Assembly (NCBI GenBank): GCA_021738245.1
Contig: JAIPCJ010000028.1
Location: forward strand, 1 to 36,491
Direction: 5' to 3'
Length of the DNA: 36,491 nt
DNA from: Methylotenera sp.
Lineage (GTDB): Bacteria > Pseudomonadota > Gammaproteobacteria > Burkholderiales > Burkholderiaceae_C
Part shown: piece after piece, positions 35,456 through 36,491 of the stretch
Layout: each line of letters opens with the position of its first letter
Numbering within the stretch: the first letter of the stretch is position 1
Notes under the pieces: model-generated
What the model saw: only the letters and a program-made list of their open reading frames with translations
Database searches by the model: none
What the model was told of the DNA's origin: nothing
Made by a program: the position numbers and the translations under genes

Positions 35456-36388
35456 TCAGCCCGCCACGGCCAGGAAGCGCGCCAGCGAGGTGATGTCGAC
35501 GGCGCAATGGCCGCCGTACAGCGGATGCCATTCGGTATCGACACCCAACGCCTGGGCCCGCGTCGCCAGCGCCTGGGTGCCCTCGAAATTGCCGTAACGG
35601 TCATACAAGCCGCAGGACAGGTACAGCGCGGGCCGCCGCGGGGCGCGGGCCAGGGTCTCGATCAGGGCCAGCGGTGATGCCCGCGCCCATTCGGCGTCAT
35701 CAGCCACATGCTGGCGGGCCAGCCACCACACGCCGAAGGCGACCTTGGGGTCGGCGCCGGTGCGCTGCAGGGCGGCGCGGAGTGTGCCCAGGCTCGCGAA
35801 CGGCGAGTCTTGGTAGACGCCGGGGCAGAGGGCGGCGATCCGGTCGAAGCGGCCGGGCTGGCTCAGGCCCAGCGTCAGCACGTTCAGGCCGCCCATGGAT
35901 TCGCCCACCAGCATGCGCCGACGCGGTGTGCCCGTTCGCGCATCGAGCTGCGCATCCAGCCGGTCCAGCTGTGGCCCGATGCGGTCCAGCAGTCCGCTGC
36001 GCGGCGCTTGCCCGCGCGGCGTCAGCAGCCATTCCCGCCCGTAGGACAGGGTCACGACCGTCGGTGCCGGCAGGCCCCGGCGCTGCCATTCTCCCTGCAC
36101 CTGGGCGGTGAAGTAGCTCGGGTCGTTCCAGGCCTCGGCGTCCAGACCGCGGCCATGCAGGTGGTAGACACGATCTGGGGCGCTCGGGCCGGTGGGCTGG
36201 TTGATGCAGTAGTGCAAGTCGTCCAGCGTGCCGCAGGTTTGCCGAGCGGGCGTGAAGGTGACGGCCTGCTCGCCTTGAGGGGCGGTGAGCCGGGCCCAGG
36301 CCATGGACGCCAGCGCCACGAGCGCCAGCAGGATCAGGGCGGGCAGGGCGAGGCGGTGCGCCAGGCGGTGCAGGGAAGAGGTGTTCAT
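35456..36388 (-). CDS. Secreted or membrane-anchored esterase (alpha/beta-hydrolase, esterase D/antigen 85-like)
   Basis: The product is 310 residues. An N-terminal helix (about 14-33, LPALILLALVALASMAW) acts as a signal anchor or signal peptide. After it comes VYHLHGRGLDAEAW (oxyanion region). The nucleophile is Ser164 in MLVGESMGGLNVLTLG, with probable Asp263 (LSCGLYDRYGNFEG) and His294 (YGGHCAVD) completing the triad. The GESMGG form is typical of the putative-esterase (esterase D/Fes/antigen 85) fold. Four Cys residues (C52, C61, C188, C259) could form disulfides outside the cytoplasm. Substrate unknown. It lies 144 bp upstream of the chemoreceptor on the same strand, with nothing recognisable in between. 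Confidence 0.88.
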   Translation of the reverse strand: MNTSSLHRLAHRLALPALILLALVALASMAWARLTAPQGEQAVTFTPARQTCGTLDDLHYCINQPTGPSAPDRVYHLHGRGLDAEAWNDPSYFTAQVQGEWQRRGLPAPTVVTLSYGREWLLTPRGQAPRSGLLDRIGPQLDRLDAQLDARTGTPRRRMLVGESMGGLNVLTLGLSQPGRFDRIAALCPGVYQDSPFASLGTLRAALQRTGADPKVAFGVWWLARQHVADDAEWARASPLALIETLARAPRRPALYLSCGLYDRYGNFEGTQALATRAQALGVDTEWHPLYGGHCAVDITSLARFLAVAG

Positions 36389-36491
36389 CGGAAGTGCTCG
36401 TTGAAAGGCTGGGCCGTTCGGCCATGCGGCAGCTCACCGCGGCTGCGGTGCGACAGGGGAAGGGGGTGTCAGGCCAGGCCGGCGCGGGGCA

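Noticed and set aside
36469..36491. End of another minus-strand gene at the right window edge (frame ending PRAGLA then TGA)
   Set aside because: Only six residues are visible, which is too little to support a gene.

Overview
The window is a GC-rich (roughly 70% by eye), gene-dense stretch of a bacterial chromosome. Most gaps are under 100 bp and many start and stop codons overlap. The gene content points to a betaproteobacterium of the order Burkholderiales, most like the Comamonadaceae/Sphaerotilaceae (Leptothrix-Rubrivivax-Ideonella) group. The pointers are rsmB-DUF4390-NtrY-like kinase followed by a receiver-Fis regulator, a CbbA-type class II aldolase, the purC/purE/purK/Sua5 set, DUF4139, rhombosortase, and a serine/threonine kinase with a four-cysteine tail. 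The genus assignment is an inference from memory of gene neighbourhoods.

Layout. 1-5.0 kb: a truncated EamA permease diverges from a FAD amine oxidoreductase. A leftward cluster follows (DUF4139 secreted protein, rhombosortase, unknown protein) and diverges from queC. 4.7-6.5 kb: queC, lemA and a TlpA-like thioredoxin. 6.5-7.6 kb: a leftward folE-BLUF photoreceptor pair. 7.7-12.5 kb: rsmB, DUF4390, an NtrY-like kinase and its receiver-Fis regulator. 12.6-14.4 kb: tRNA-Phe with a clear promoter, then a visibly lower-GC block. That block holds a terminator, a 9-bp tandem repeat, a perfect 14-bp palindrome, an excisionase-fold antitoxin with a PIN toxin, and a frameshifted integrase remnant; I read it as a decayed island at a tRNA gene. 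14.4-16.2 kb: a leftward pair made of a secreted unknown protein and an unusual HTH + GHKL ATPase + DUF4325 fusion.

16.3-29.2 kb: carbon and purine metabolism genes (fba, purC, purE, purK, Sua5). They are interspersed with signalling genes: a hybrid histidine kinase, a tetratricopeptide-like protein, a membrane Ser/Thr kinase, and a roadblock-like protein carrying an extra N-terminal region and an internal translation start. The thioredoxin-TPR co-chaperone CnoX (YbbN) also lies here. 29.3-36.4 kb: an SGNH-fold lipoprotein lacking its catalytic Ser and His, a palindromic intergenic repeat, a long-chain acyl-CoA ligase, an unknown protein, two alpha/beta hydrolases and a membrane chemoreceptor.

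Two patterns run through the window. First, four rightward genes (FAD oxidoreductase, queC, rsmB, alpha/beta hydrolase) each carry a -10-like hexamer 6-7 nt before the ATG, which suggests leaderless transcripts. Second, operons are tightly coupled through ATGA, GTGA or TGATG overlaps. No CRISPR array, rRNA gene or intact insertion sequence was seen. The most unusual items are the folE-BLUF pair, the tRNA-linked toxin-antitoxin island, the HTH-GHKL-DUF4325 fusion and the nested start in the roadblock gene.
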